Below are positions 1-6,853 of a DNA stretch of 11,141 bases, piece by piece (positions within the stretch are counted from its first letter, which is position 1; each line of letters begins with the position of its first letter). The stretch lies in contig CAMNBW010000026.1 of assembly GCA_946533525.1 (NCBI GenBank), positions 1-11,141 of the forward strand, read 5' to 3'. The notes below the pieces were generated by a model, which was given only the letters and a program-made list of their open reading frames with translations, was not told the DNA's origin and searched no databases. The position numbers were made by a program, and so were the translations under genes. This DNA is from an uncultured Lachnospiraceae bacterium (GTDB taxonomy: Bacteria > Bacillota > Clostridia > Lachnospirales > Lachnospiraceae).

Positions 1-962
1 AGCAGCTTGAAGAAAAAGAAGAGGCTCACGGAGAGTGGAAGCTGGATCCTGAACTTGAGATACTTAAAAAGGTACCGATACCGACTACCAAGGTCCAGGT
101 AAAGATGCTTCAGCTTCTCTACGGCGGGCTGATGAAAAGGGAAAAAGGCGATGCTGACGTTTCGGTGAAGGTAATAAAAATTCCCTGTGAGCGCTCTCCG
201 AAGAAAAGCCTAAGGTGCGCGGTATATACCCCCAAGGGCTGTGAGGATAAGGTGCTTCCCACCGTGTTGCTGCTGCACGGAGGGGCTTTTGTGCTTCCTG
301 CGCTGCCTTACCATTACAGGCTGGCGCGCTATACGGCAAAGCATACGGGCTGCAGGGTTTACATGCCGGACTACGATCTGGCTCCAACCCACAAATCCCC
401 TACTCAGCATGAGGAGGCTTATGAGATATACGGGCACCTTACCGATAATGCATCGGAATACCTGATAAATACCGATAAACTGGTGATCATGGGAGACAGT
501 GCGGGAGGAACGCTGTGTGCGGCGTTGTGTCTGAGACTTATTGGAGAGGGACGTCCCGTGCCGACAGGTCAGCTTCTGCTCTATCCCAGCCTGGATACCC
601 GCCTTCAGAGCAAATCCATAAGGACGTATCTGGATACTCCGGTCTGCAATACAAGGGCGGTCATCGAGTATTACAAGCTCTGCGTTTCCAAGGACGATCA
701 TGCCCCGAGAGTATACAGCTCTCCGGTAGAAGCCGAGTCCCTTAAAGGAATGCCTCCGACATATGTTGAAACGGCGGAATTCGATTGTCTTCATGACGAT
801 GGAGTTCTTTTTGCCGACCGTCTTTCCAAGGAGGATTGCGATGTGGTCCTCAACGAGACAAAGGGCACGGTACATTCCTACGATATGGCTGTAAACAGCA
901 GAATATTGAAGGATTCTCTCGAAAAAAGAGCACGCTTTATAAAGACACTTATTGAGGAATAA
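1..962 (+). CDS. Alpha/beta hydrolase (HSL/acetyl-esterase type), 5' end outside window
   Basis: Probably a cytoplasmic carboxylesterase acting on small acyl esters; the substrate cannot be told from sequence. The frame (first full codon at base 3) is open to the left edge, so the ATG at 105 is probably internal: the preceding codons read as ordinary protein (EWKLDPELEILKKVPIP) and fit an N-terminal cap. Numbering from the ATG at 105, the oxyanion-hole motif HGGAF is at 58-62. The nucleophile elbow GDSAGG is at 130-135, with Ser132 as nucleophile. The acid is probably Asp227 in EFDCLHDDG (family DPLRDEG) and the base His257 in TVHSY, so the triad looks intact. No signal peptide is visible in the part seen. 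It ends 72 bases before the polymerase gene on the same strand; no convincing terminator or strong promoter lies between, so read-through is possible. Class is confident, substrate unknown. Confidence 0.88.
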   Translation, partial: QLEEKEEAHGEWKLDPELEILKKVPIPTTKVQVKMLQLLYGGLMKREKGDADVSVKVIKIPCERSPKKSLRCAVYTPKGCEDKVLPTVLLLHGGAFVLPALPYHYRLARYTAKHTGCRVYMPDYDLAPTHKSPTQHEEAYEIYGHLTDNASEYLINTDKLVIMGDSAGGTLCAALCLRLIGEGRPVPTGQLLLYPSLDTRLQSKSIRTYLDTPVCNTRAVIEYYKLCVSKDDHAPRVYSSPVEAESLKGMPPTYVETAEFDCLHDDGVLFADRLSKEDCDVVLNETKGTVHSYDMAVNSRILKDSLEKRARFIKTLIEE

Positions 963-1034
963 ACCTTGTTTAAGAGCACTCTTCGGAGCTTTATGGGGTT
1001 TTGATGAGGTACAAAGGACGATAAAAAGCAGCTT

Positions 1035-2540
1035 TTGAGTGAGCAAAAGTATATAGCAATAGATTTAAAATCATTTTATGCATCTGTGGAATGCGTTGAG
1101 AGAAAGCTTGACCCTCTGACCACCAACCTTGTTGTAGCGGACAAAAGCCGGACGGATAAGACCATCTGCCTGGCGGTGTCCCCTTCCTTAAAGAGCTACG
1201 GGATCCCCGGAAGACCCCGGTTGTTTGAGGTGGTTCAGAGAGTCAGGGAAATCAACAGGCTGCGGGAAAGCCATGCAAAAGGCGGGGTCTTTACCGGAGC
1301 CTCTTATAATGATGCCCAGATAAGGAAGAATCCCGACCTGGAGCTCGGTTATATAACGGCCAGACCCCAGATGGCAAAATATATGGCCTACAGTACAAGG
1401 ATATACGAGATATATCTCAGGTACATAGCGCCCGAAGATATTCATGTCTACTCATGTGACGAAGTAATGATCGATGTCACACATTACCTTAATACATATC
1501 ATATGGACGCCCGGGAGCTCGCAAAAACCATGATACGCGAAGTTATCAGGGAAACGGGCATAACCGCCACCGCAGGCATTGGGACAAACCTGTTTTTGTG
1601 CAAGGTCGCCCTGGATATAATGTCAAAGCATATTCCGGCGGATGAGGACGGGGTGCGCATCGCCGAGCTGGACGAGCGCTCCTTCAGGGAGACCTTATGG
1701 GAACACACGCCTATCACGGATTTTTGGCGGGTGGGGCCGGGAATCGCCCGAAAGCTTAAGCATATGGGCCTTCTTACCATGGGAGATGTGGCAAGGTATT
1801 CCGAATACAATGAAGACAGTCTTTACAAGGCCTTCGGAGTAAATGCCGAGCTTCTTATCGACCATGCCTGGGGCTGGGAGCCCTGCACGATTGAATATAT
1901 AAAGAAATTCAAGCCCGAAAACAACAGCCTTGGAGCCGGACAGGTTCTGCAAAGGCCGTATTCCTATGAGGAAGCCGCGATAATAGTCCGGGAAATGACG
2001 GATATTCTCTCGCTTGACCTGGTGGACAAGGGTCTTGTTACGGATCAGGTCGTGCTGACGATAGGGTATGATATTGACAGTCTTAAGGATCCCGAGGTCA
2101 GGAAAAGATATAAGGGTGAAATTAAGAGCGACAGATATGGGAGACGGGTTCCCAAGCCCGCCCACGGTTCGGCGGGCCTTAACCGGCAGACATCTTCAAC
2201 ATCCCTTATGATCGACGCCATGATGGAGCTCTATTCAAGGATCGTAAATCCCGACCTTCTTGTACGCAGGGTAACCGTGGTCGCAAATCATGTGATATAT
2301 GAAAAAGACGCCGAGGTGAAGACCGAATATGAGCAGATGGATCTTTTTACCGACTACGAGGAAAGGGATAAGGAGAGACAGGAAGAGGAGGAGCGTCTGA
2401 GTAAGGAAAAGGCGCTTCAGAAGGCGGCCATTGAGATAAAAAAGAAGTTTGGGAAGAACGCACTGCTGAAGGGAACCAATTTTCAGCAGGGGGCTATGGC
2501 TAAGGAGAGAAATCAGCAGATCGGAGGGCACAGGGCTTGA
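1035..2540 (+). CDS. Y-family DNA polymerase (UvrX/YqjW/UmuC-like), lesion bypass
   Basis: A template-dependent translesion polymerase. The N-terminal motif IDLKSFYASVE carries catalytic Asp10 and the likely steric-gate Tyr15; SCDEVMID at 140-147 supplies Asp142 and Glu143. A helix-hairpin-helix-like segment (RVGPGIARKLKHMGL, 232-246) follows, then the little-finger region to about 420. QMDLF at 434-438 matches the beta-clamp binding pentapeptide and precedes a charged, probably flexible tail (440-501). At 501 residues it is longer than typical DinB and fits the Firmicute UvrX/YqjW branch. The start is TTG at 1035: the frame upstream has stops at 1002-1007 and no other usual start codon, and any later start would cut the active site. 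The ribosome binding site is weak (AGGAC about 16 bases upstream). The next gene, a YolD-like protein, is the usual partner. I see no GAAC-N4-GTTC LexA-type box in the 72 bases upstream. Confidence 0.93.
   Translation: MSEQKYIAIDLKSFYASVECVERKLDPLTTNLVVADKSRTDKTICLAVSPSLKSYGIPGRPRLFEVVQRVREINRLRESHAKGGVFTGASYNDAQIRKNPDLELGYITARPQMAKYMAYSTRIYEIYLRYIAPEDIHVYSCDEVMIDVTHYLNTYHMDARELAKTMIREVIRETGITATAGIGTNLFLCKVALDIMSKHIPADEDGVRIAELDERSFRETLWEHTPITDFWRVGPGIARKLKHMGLLTMGDVARYSEYNEDSLYKAFGVNAELLIDHAWGWEPCTIEYIKKFKPENNSLGAGQVLQRPYSYEEAAIIVREMTDILSLDLVDKGLVTDQVVLTIGYDIDSLKDPEVRKRYKGEIKSDRYGRRVPKPAHGSAGLNRQTSSTSLMIDAMMELYSRIVNPDLLVRRVTVVANHVIYEKDAEVKTEYEQMDLFTDYEERDKERQEEEERLSKEKALQKAAIEIKKKFGKNALLKGTNFQQGAMAKERNQQIGGHRA
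2523..2528 (+). promoter_or_regulatory. Ribosome binding site deciding the YolD TTG start
   Basis: GGAGGG inside the 3' end of the polymerase gene lies 8 bases before the TTG at 2537. This spacing supports a TTG start that overlaps the polymerase stop codon; no ATG or GTG at the N-terminus competes. Confidence 0.7.
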
Positions 2541-2743
2541 ACGGTAAATATTCAGACATAATAGATCATCCTCATTATGAGCCGAAAACCCATCCGAGAA
2601 TGTCGATGCTAAACCGGGCAGCCCAGTTTTCGCCCTTTGCCGCCCTGACCGGGTACGGGGAAGCCATATCCGAAACGGCAAAGGTGGTGGAAGAACGTAT
2701 CCTTGCAGAAGACAGGATTGACGAAGAAATGGATTGGGAATAA
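2537..2743 (+). CDS. YolD-like family protein, partner of the Y-family polymerase
   Basis: A 68-residue protein with the YolD-family core RAAQFSPFAALTGYGEAI at 27-44, preceded by KYSDIIDHPHYEPKTHPRMS and followed by an acidic C-terminus. The family occurs beside UvrX/YqjW-type polymerases in Firmicutes and has been proposed from comparative genomics to stand in for UmuD of DNA polymerase V; the biochemical role is not settled. The TTG start shares bases 2538-2539 with the polymerase TGA (2538-2540), which implies translational coupling and near-equal production. No UmuD-like self-cleaving protease motif is present. It ends 12 bases before the convergent HD-GYP gene, with no room for a classical hairpin terminator. 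Confidence 0.9.
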   Translation: MNGKYSDIIDHPHYEPKTHPRMSMLNRAAQFSPFAALTGYGEAISETAKVVEERILAEDRIDEEMDWE

Positions 2744-2755
2744 ATAGCGACTATA

Positions 2756-4156
2756 TTACTTTTCGTGCATATCGTATTCGGTATCTTCTTCTATCATCTG
2801 CAGCATTATATCCGCAAATTCGGGGGAAAACTGTTTTCCCCGCCCCTCTATGATCTCCTTTTTGATCCTGTCCTGAGGGAGATAGCTTCTGTAGCTTCTG
2901 GTGGAAGCCATTGTATCGTAGGCGTCCGCCACGCCTATTATCCGCGCGATCTCCGGTATCTCATTGCCTTTTAGACCGTCGGGGTAACCCTTCCCGTCGT
3001 AGCGCTCGTGGTGCCAGTGTGCTCCTATGGCGAAGTTGGGAATACTTTTTACATTCTTAAGTATCTCCGCGCCGATGGTGGGATGGGTCATGATAATGGC
3101 ATATTCTTCATCCGTAAGCTTATCGGGCTTATTTAAGATCGCGTCTGAAATACCTATCTTACCGACATCATGCAGAAGTCCGGCAATAAAGACGCTTTGC
3201 TGCTCCTCGACCGAGTAGCCGTAGCGCCGCGCAATTTCCATGGAATAGTGAGCAACTCTAAGGGAATGGCCGTTCGTATAGCGGTCTTTTGCGTCTATGG
3301 CTCCGGAAAGGGTCTGCACGATCTCTACGACAAGCTCCTCGATCTGCTTTTTCTGCTCGGTGACCTGCCGGGTCTTTTTGTCCACCTCTGAGGACAGACT
3401 TTTCCTGAGCTTTTCGAGCTCGATTATATTGCGCACACGAAGCTGCAGCACCTCCGGCAAAAAGGGCTTGCGGATGAAGTCCGCCCCTCCTGCGGCAAGG
3501 CATTTGGCCTCAGCCTCAAGATCGTCATTTGCCGTAAGAAAGACCACAGGGGTACTTTCAAGGTTTTTGAGCTTCCGTATATGAGTTATGGTCTCAAAGC
3601 CGTCCATATTGGGCATCCGTACGTCGAGAAGAATGAGGTCTACCCGGTTGATGCCAAGAAAGCTTAGGGCGCTTTCGCCGGAGTTTGCCAGATAGATGGA
3701 ATATGTGGGGGAAAGCAGATTTTCGATAAAATGCAGCATTGTCGAATCGTCGTCAATGACGAGGATCCGCACCGCATCGTCCACTGCTGTTCCCAGCAAT
3801 TCGCGGTTTAAAGCATCGCTTATGCTCCTGATATTGAGGGGCTTTTCAAATTTGGCAGCTATGACCTCCCCGGAAATGATCCCGGAGGCGAGCTCAAGAT
3901 CTTCGTCGGAGCCCACAAGAAACAGACGCGCATCGGAAGCGACGGCGTTTTCACTGAGCTTCGGAAGGAGCCCGGTTATGGACAGGAGCTCTTTATCCAG
4001 AATTACAAGCCAAAGTCCGGGAAGGGAGTCATCGATCCCGGACTTTTCAGACAGGAGCTGTGTCTCCACTAAAATGTCGTCCCGCTCCAACCCGGATTTA
4101 ATTACATTAAAAATAAAGTGTTCTTTGTAGCCTACTAACAGGATTGATTTTTTCAT
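2756..4156 (-). CDS. Response regulator with pseudo-receiver, receiver and HD-GYP phosphodiesterase domains
   Basis: Predicted cytoplasmic c-di-GMP phosphodiesterase controlled by phosphorylation. Residues 1-120 resemble a receiver fold with Asp54 at the phosphoacceptor position and Lys105-Pro106 in FEKPL, but the acidic pocket is missing (LLVGYKE where ILVIDDD would be expected), so it is probably a pseudo-receiver. Residues 129-245 are a canonical receiver: acidic pocket Asp135/Asp136, phosphoacceptor Asp178 in LLDVRMP, Thr208, and Lys230 in RKPF. A likely coiled-coil linker spans about 245-280. The HD-GYP domain has NGHS (His297), HDVGKIG (His329, Asp330) and HHERYDGKGYPDGL (382-395), so the metal and substrate motifs look complete. 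No histidine kinase is adjacent. The ATG at 4156 has no clear Shine-Dalgarno, only a weak ACCT-rich leader. It runs divergently from the small membrane-protein gene. Confidence 0.93.
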   Translation of the reverse strand: MKKSILLVGYKEHFIFNVIKSGLERDDILVETQLLSEKSGIDDSLPGLWLVILDKELLSITGLLPKLSENAVASDARLFLVGSDEDLELASGIISGEVIAAKFEKPLNIRSISDALNRELLGTAVDDAVRILVIDDDSTMLHFIENLLSPTYSIYLANSGESALSFLGINRVDLILLDVRMPNMDGFETITHIRKLKNLESTPVVFLTANDDLEAEAKCLAAGGADFIRKPFLPEVLQLRVRNIIELEKLRKSLSSEVDKKTRQVTEQKKQIEELVVEIVQTLSGAIDAKDRYTNGHSLRVAHYSMEIARRYGYSVEEQQSVFIAGLLHDVGKIGISDAILNKPDKLTDEEYAIIMTHPTIGAEILKNVKSIPNFAIGAHWHHERYDGKGYPDGLKGNEIPEIARIIGVADAYDTMASTRSYRSYLPQDRIKKEIIEGRGKQFSPEFADIMLQMIEEDTEYDMHEK

Positions 4157-4220
4157 AGGTAATTTGTATCATAACTTGCAGGTAAAAAGCAAATATAAAG
4201 GAGATAAACGACAGAGGATC

Positions 4221-4670
4221 ATGGCTAGAAAAAAGAAAAGAAGGAAAATCAGTCCTTTAGAGGTGGTTGCGGTTATTTTGGCTGTGCTTGTATTGCTGAT
4301 CGGCGGACTTACCGCTTTCCTGTTGTTTTCGGGGAATGGGGGCGGATCAGATAATCCTGTAACCAAAAAGATAACTCAGGAGGTGTCCAAAAAGGCCGTG
4401 GAAAAATATGTTGAGTCTGAAACAGGTACAGATGTCAACATTAAAGAGATAGAAGAATCCATGTCAGAAGAGGATTCCGACACCTTCAACGAAATAGTTG
4501 ACAAATATTCGGATTCGGGACTGGTCTCCGATGCACTTTCAATATATAAGGAAAACGGCGGAGATCTGGGCGCCACGGCAGCGGAGCTTAAGGACAAGAT
4601 AAATCCCGAAGACATCGAGACTATAAAGGAGCTCTACGCAAAATACGGCAGCTCCATTCCGCTAGAATGA
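4221..4670 (+). CDS. Small single-pass membrane protein of unknown function
   Basis: I do not recognise a family. The 149-residue product has a basic cytoplasmic N-terminus (ARKKKRRK, 2-9), one hydrophobic segment at about 15-36, a Gly/Ser-rich stretch (SGNGGGSD, 37-44), then an acidic, mostly helical region that should lie outside the cell by the positive-inside rule. No lipobox or cleavage site is obvious, so it is probably a signal anchor. The distal part (about 86-147) looks like several short amphipathic helices separated by Gly-rich turns. ATG 4221 is chosen because it directly begins the basic-plus-hydrophobic anchor; AAAGGAG lies about 16 bases upstream and AGAGG very close. An in-frame TTG at 4164 would add 19 residues overlapping the divergent promoter zone and is less likely. 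Sharing an upstream region with the HD-GYP gene hints at co-regulation but proves nothing. Confidence 0.75.
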   Translation: MARKKKRRKISPLEVVAVILAVLVLLIGGLTAFLLFSGNGGGSDNPVTKKITQEVSKKAVEKYVESETGTDVNIKEIEESMSEEDSDTFNEIVDKYSDSGLVSDALSIYKENGGDLGATAAELKDKINPEDIETIKELYAKYGSSIPLE

Positions 4671-4702
4671 GCGAAATTTTTATAAACAGTACAAAGTATA
4701 AG

Positions 4703-4732
4703 TTTTCAAATTCCGCATACATTGGATATAAT
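4703..4732 (+). promoter_or_regulatory. Sigma-A-type promoter for the reductase-nifS-mnmA operon
   Basis: TTTTCA at 4703-4708 (4 of 6 matches to TTGACA) is followed after 18 bases by a perfect TATAAT at 4727-4732. The predicted transcription start is near 4739, giving a leader of roughly 30 bases before the ATG at 4772. The -10 box overlaps an inverted repeat listed separately. Confidence 0.6.
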
Positions 4733-4743
4733 ATTTTTATATC
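4725..4743. repeat. Inverted repeat overlapping the -10 box, possible operator
   Basis: GATATAA at 4725-4731 and TTATATC at 4737-4743 are exact reverse complements around a 5-base spacer. The left arm includes most of TATAAT and the right arm sits at the predicted start point, a typical position for a repressor site. The composition is AT-rich, so chance occurrence is a real alternative. Confidence 0.35.
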
Positions 4744-4771
4744 ACGAAAATAACTATATAAGGAGGAAAAA

Positions 4772-5659
4772 ATGGCAGTTATAGACAAATTTTTCACACT
4801 TAACGACGGAACACAGATCCCGCAGCTTGGCTTTGGAACCTACAATGAAGAGATGCAGGATAATTATGAGGCTATAAGAACGGCGATAGACTGCGGCTAC
4901 CGTTTTTTTGACACTGCCTCCCTTTATGAGACAGAGCGGTGCCTTGGCAGGGCTATCAAGGACAGCGGTATCTCCAGAGATGATTTCATAATAGAGACAA
5001 AGCTTTGGATAGACGAGATGGGATACGACGGAGCGAAGGCCGCCTTTGAAAAATCCGTAAAGAGGCTTGGCACGGACTTTGTGGATATATACATGATCCA
5101 CTGGCCGAGGGAGACCGGAGCGCCGGATGAGGATTGGAAGACAAAGGACAACGAGACCTGGAAGGCCATGGAAGAGCTGGTTAAAGAAGGAAGGGTCGGC
5201 AGGCTCGGCTTAAGCAACTTCCTGCCCCATCATTTAAAGAATATCGTGGATAATTGCACCATACTTCCGGTAGTGGTTCAGTTGGAGCTTCACCCCGGCT
5301 ATTCGCAGGAAGCGGCCGTGGCCTATGCAAAGGAGCAGAAGGTGCTTCCCATGGCCTGGAGCCCCCTGGGACGCGGAAGGGAAAATGCCATAATAGGAAA
5401 CGGAATTCTCCCTAAGTTTGCCGAGAAATACGGAAAGAGCGTGCAGCAGATAAATCTGCGCTTCCTTATCCAGAAGGGGATACTGCCGATACCGAAGGCA
5501 ACCTCTGAAGCGCATATGAAGGCCAATATGGATATATTTGATTTTGAGATTTCCGAAGAGGATATTTCAATACTTAGCTGTATGCCGCAGACTACATGGC
5601 TTGGAGAGCACCCGGACTTCGATATACCGACGAAAAAAAGTAATCCTGAAAATATCTGA
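4772..5659 (+). CDS. Aldo/keto reductase
   Basis: Soluble NAD(P)H-dependent oxidoreductase reducing carbonyls to alcohols; the physiological substrate is not evident. The 295 residues match the usual (alpha/beta)8 size. The catalytic tetrad is present: Asp47 in RFFDTASLY, Tyr52, Lys77 in IIETKLW and His110 in MIHWP. The family motif GLSNF is at 146-150 and VVVQLELHPGY at 167-177. The cofactor motif PKATSEAHMKAN (241-252) aligns with the family PKS....R...N segment, but the usual Ser and Arg that touch the NADPH 2'-phosphate are Ala243 and His248. A strong AGGAGG at 4761-4766 sits five bases before the ATG. It is the first gene of a probable operon, 18 bases before nifS; that linkage need not mean a shared pathway. 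Confidence 0.92.
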   Translation: MAVIDKFFTLNDGTQIPQLGFGTYNEEMQDNYEAIRTAIDCGYRFFDTASLYETERCLGRAIKDSGISRDDFIIETKLWIDEMGYDGAKAAFEKSVKRLGTDFVDIYMIHWPRETGAPDEDWKTKDNETWKAMEELVKEGRVGRLGLSNFLPHHLKNIVDNCTILPVVVQLELHPGYSQEAAVAYAKEQKVLPMAWSPLGRGRENAIIGNGILPKFAEKYGKSVQQINLRFLIQKGILPIPKATSEAHMKANMDIFDFEISEEDISILSCMPQTTWLGEHPDFDIPTKKSNPENI

Positions 5660-5677
5660 ACGGAAGAAGGTGCCTGC

Positions 5678-6853
5678 ATGATATATCTTGACAACGCTGC
5701 TACAACAAGGCTCGACCCGCAGGCCGCAGAGTACATGACAGCGCTGCTTTCGGAAGAATACGGAAACCCCTCCTCTGCACATGCAATGGGAAGGTCTGCA
5801 AAAAGTATAGTGGAATCTGCCAGAAGGAGTGCAGCGGATCTCTTCAGATGCAGGGAAAACGAGATATTTTTTACCTCCGGGGCCACGGAAGCCAATAATT
5901 GGGCTATTCTGGGGTCTGCTATGCAGTACAGGAGCGATCACAGGAGAAAAATGGGGCATATCGTGTCCACGGCCATCGAGCACCATTCGGTCCTAAGGGC
6001 TTTGGAGGCCTTTGAAAGAGAGGGCGGAAGCTACACTCTTGTTGAATCTGACAGCAGGGGATACATACGCCCCGAAGCGATAAAAAAGGCAATGAGAAGG
6101 GATACTTTTCTGGTCTCGGTTATAAGCGTCAACAACGAGATAGGAACGATCCAGCCGGTGGGGGAGATAGGCGAGCTTGCACATGAAAGGGGCTGTCTTT
6201 TCCATACGGATGCGGTTCAGGCAGCGGGTCATATTCCCGTGAGTCTGGGCTCGGGGTGTGTGGACCTTTTTTCCGTATCCGCCCATAAAATGTATGGACC
6301 CAAGGGCGTGGGACTTCTGTATATAAGGGACGGGGTAAAGATACTGCCCCTTCTTTACGGAGGAATGCAGGAGAGAGGACGCCGGGCGGGAACGGAAAAC
6401 GTAATTTCCATAGCGGGCTTCGGTACGGCGCTCGAGAGCGCAAGGATGAACATGGGCGATGCGATAAAGCGGGTGTCGCAGATGGCGGATAAGCTGATAG
6501 AACTTCTGTATACGATACCGGGAGTGGAGATAAACGGCTCGGGTCTTGAGGCAAATGAAGAGATATTTGATCTTTTCAATACCCGGCATCCCGGCATAAT
6601 CAGCGCAACGATAGAAGGAGTCAATGCCGAAGCCATGGTTATAGCCCTCGATCAAAGGGGAGTCTGCGCCTCGGCGGGAGCAGCCTGTGCGACCGGTGTA
6701 TCCGAACCTTCACATGTTATCCGGGCTTTGGGAAAGACCGAGGAAGAGGCAAAAAATACGATAAGGTTTTCTATCGGAAGGTATAACCGCATGGAAGAAA
6801 TAGAGGAGGCATTCGAGATAATAAAGGAATGTGTTCAGCAGATAAGACAGTAG
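5678..6853 (+). CDS. nifS: Cysteine desulfurase (NifS/IscS family)
   Basis: PLP enzyme that removes sulfur from L-cysteine, leaving alanine and an enzyme persulfide used for tRNA thiolation or Fe-S assembly. The N-terminus IYLDNAATT is the class signature. His102 in AIEHHSV and Asp178 in HTDAVQ are positioned to hold PLP; Lys204 in SAHKMYGPKG is the Schiff-base lysine; RAGTEN is at 236-241. The sulfur-carrying Cys is expected to be Cys337 in SAGAACATG, before SEPSHVIRALG. Its 391 residues match full-length family members. AGAAGG at 5665-5670 serves the ATG, 18 bases after the reductase stop. The 3' end overlaps mnmA by 25 bases, which strongly suggests MnmA is its main sulfur acceptor. No iscU or iscR-like gene is in the window. 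The symbol reflects the family and does not imply nitrogen fixation. Confidence 0.95.
   Translation: MIYLDNAATTRLDPQAAEYMTALLSEEYGNPSSAHAMGRSAKSIVESARRSAADLFRCRENEIFFTSGATEANNWAILGSAMQYRSDHRRKMGHIVSTAIEHHSVLRALEAFEREGGSYTLVESDSRGYIRPEAIKKAMRRDTFLVSVISVNNEIGTIQPVGEIGELAHERGCLFHTDAVQAAGHIPVSLGSGCVDLFSVSAHKMYGPKGVGLLYIRDGVKILPLLYGGMQERGRRAGTENVISIAGFGTALESARMNMGDAIKRVSQMADKLIELLYTIPGVEINGSGLEANEEIFDLFNTRHPGIISATIEGVNAEAMVIALDQRGVCASAGAACATGVSEPSHVIRALGKTEEEAKNTIRFSIGRYNRMEEIEEAFEIIKECVQQIRQ

Noticed and set aside
73..100. Short repeated ACCGA/TACC units near the left edge
   Set aside because: They fall within the open hydrolase frame and translate as plausible protein (VPIPTTKV); too short for a CRISPR or other repeat array.
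963..1034. AAGAG-CA-CTCTT hairpin after the hydrolase stop as a terminator
   Set aside because: The stem is only five pairs with a two-base loop and no T-tract directly after it.
1024..1034. Near-palindrome AAAGC-A-GCTTT just before the polymerase TTG, as a repressor site
   Set aside because: It is short, does not match a LexA box, and has no identifiable promoter around it.
210..1046. Long open frame (278 codons) on the minus strand opposite the hydrolase gene
   Set aside because: It mirrors a gene with an intact Ser-Asp-His triad and family motifs; the minus-strand product has low-complexity, Cys/Arg-rich composition with no recognisable domain and continues across the intergenic gap.
3696..4130. 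Plus-strand open frame inside the HD-GYP gene
   Set aside because: Ser/Arg-rich antisense translation of the receiver domains; the minus-strand reading has all catalytic motifs.
4164..4220. Upstream TTG start for the small membrane protein
   Set aside because: It would add 19 residues ahead of a natural basic-plus-hydrophobic anchor and nearly touch the divergent ATG at 4156; the ATG at 4221 is simpler.
5323..5895. Minus-strand open frame of 190 codons spanning the reductase/nifS junction
   Set aside because: It lies opposite two well-supported genes, has no ribosome binding site I can support, and no domain resemblance.
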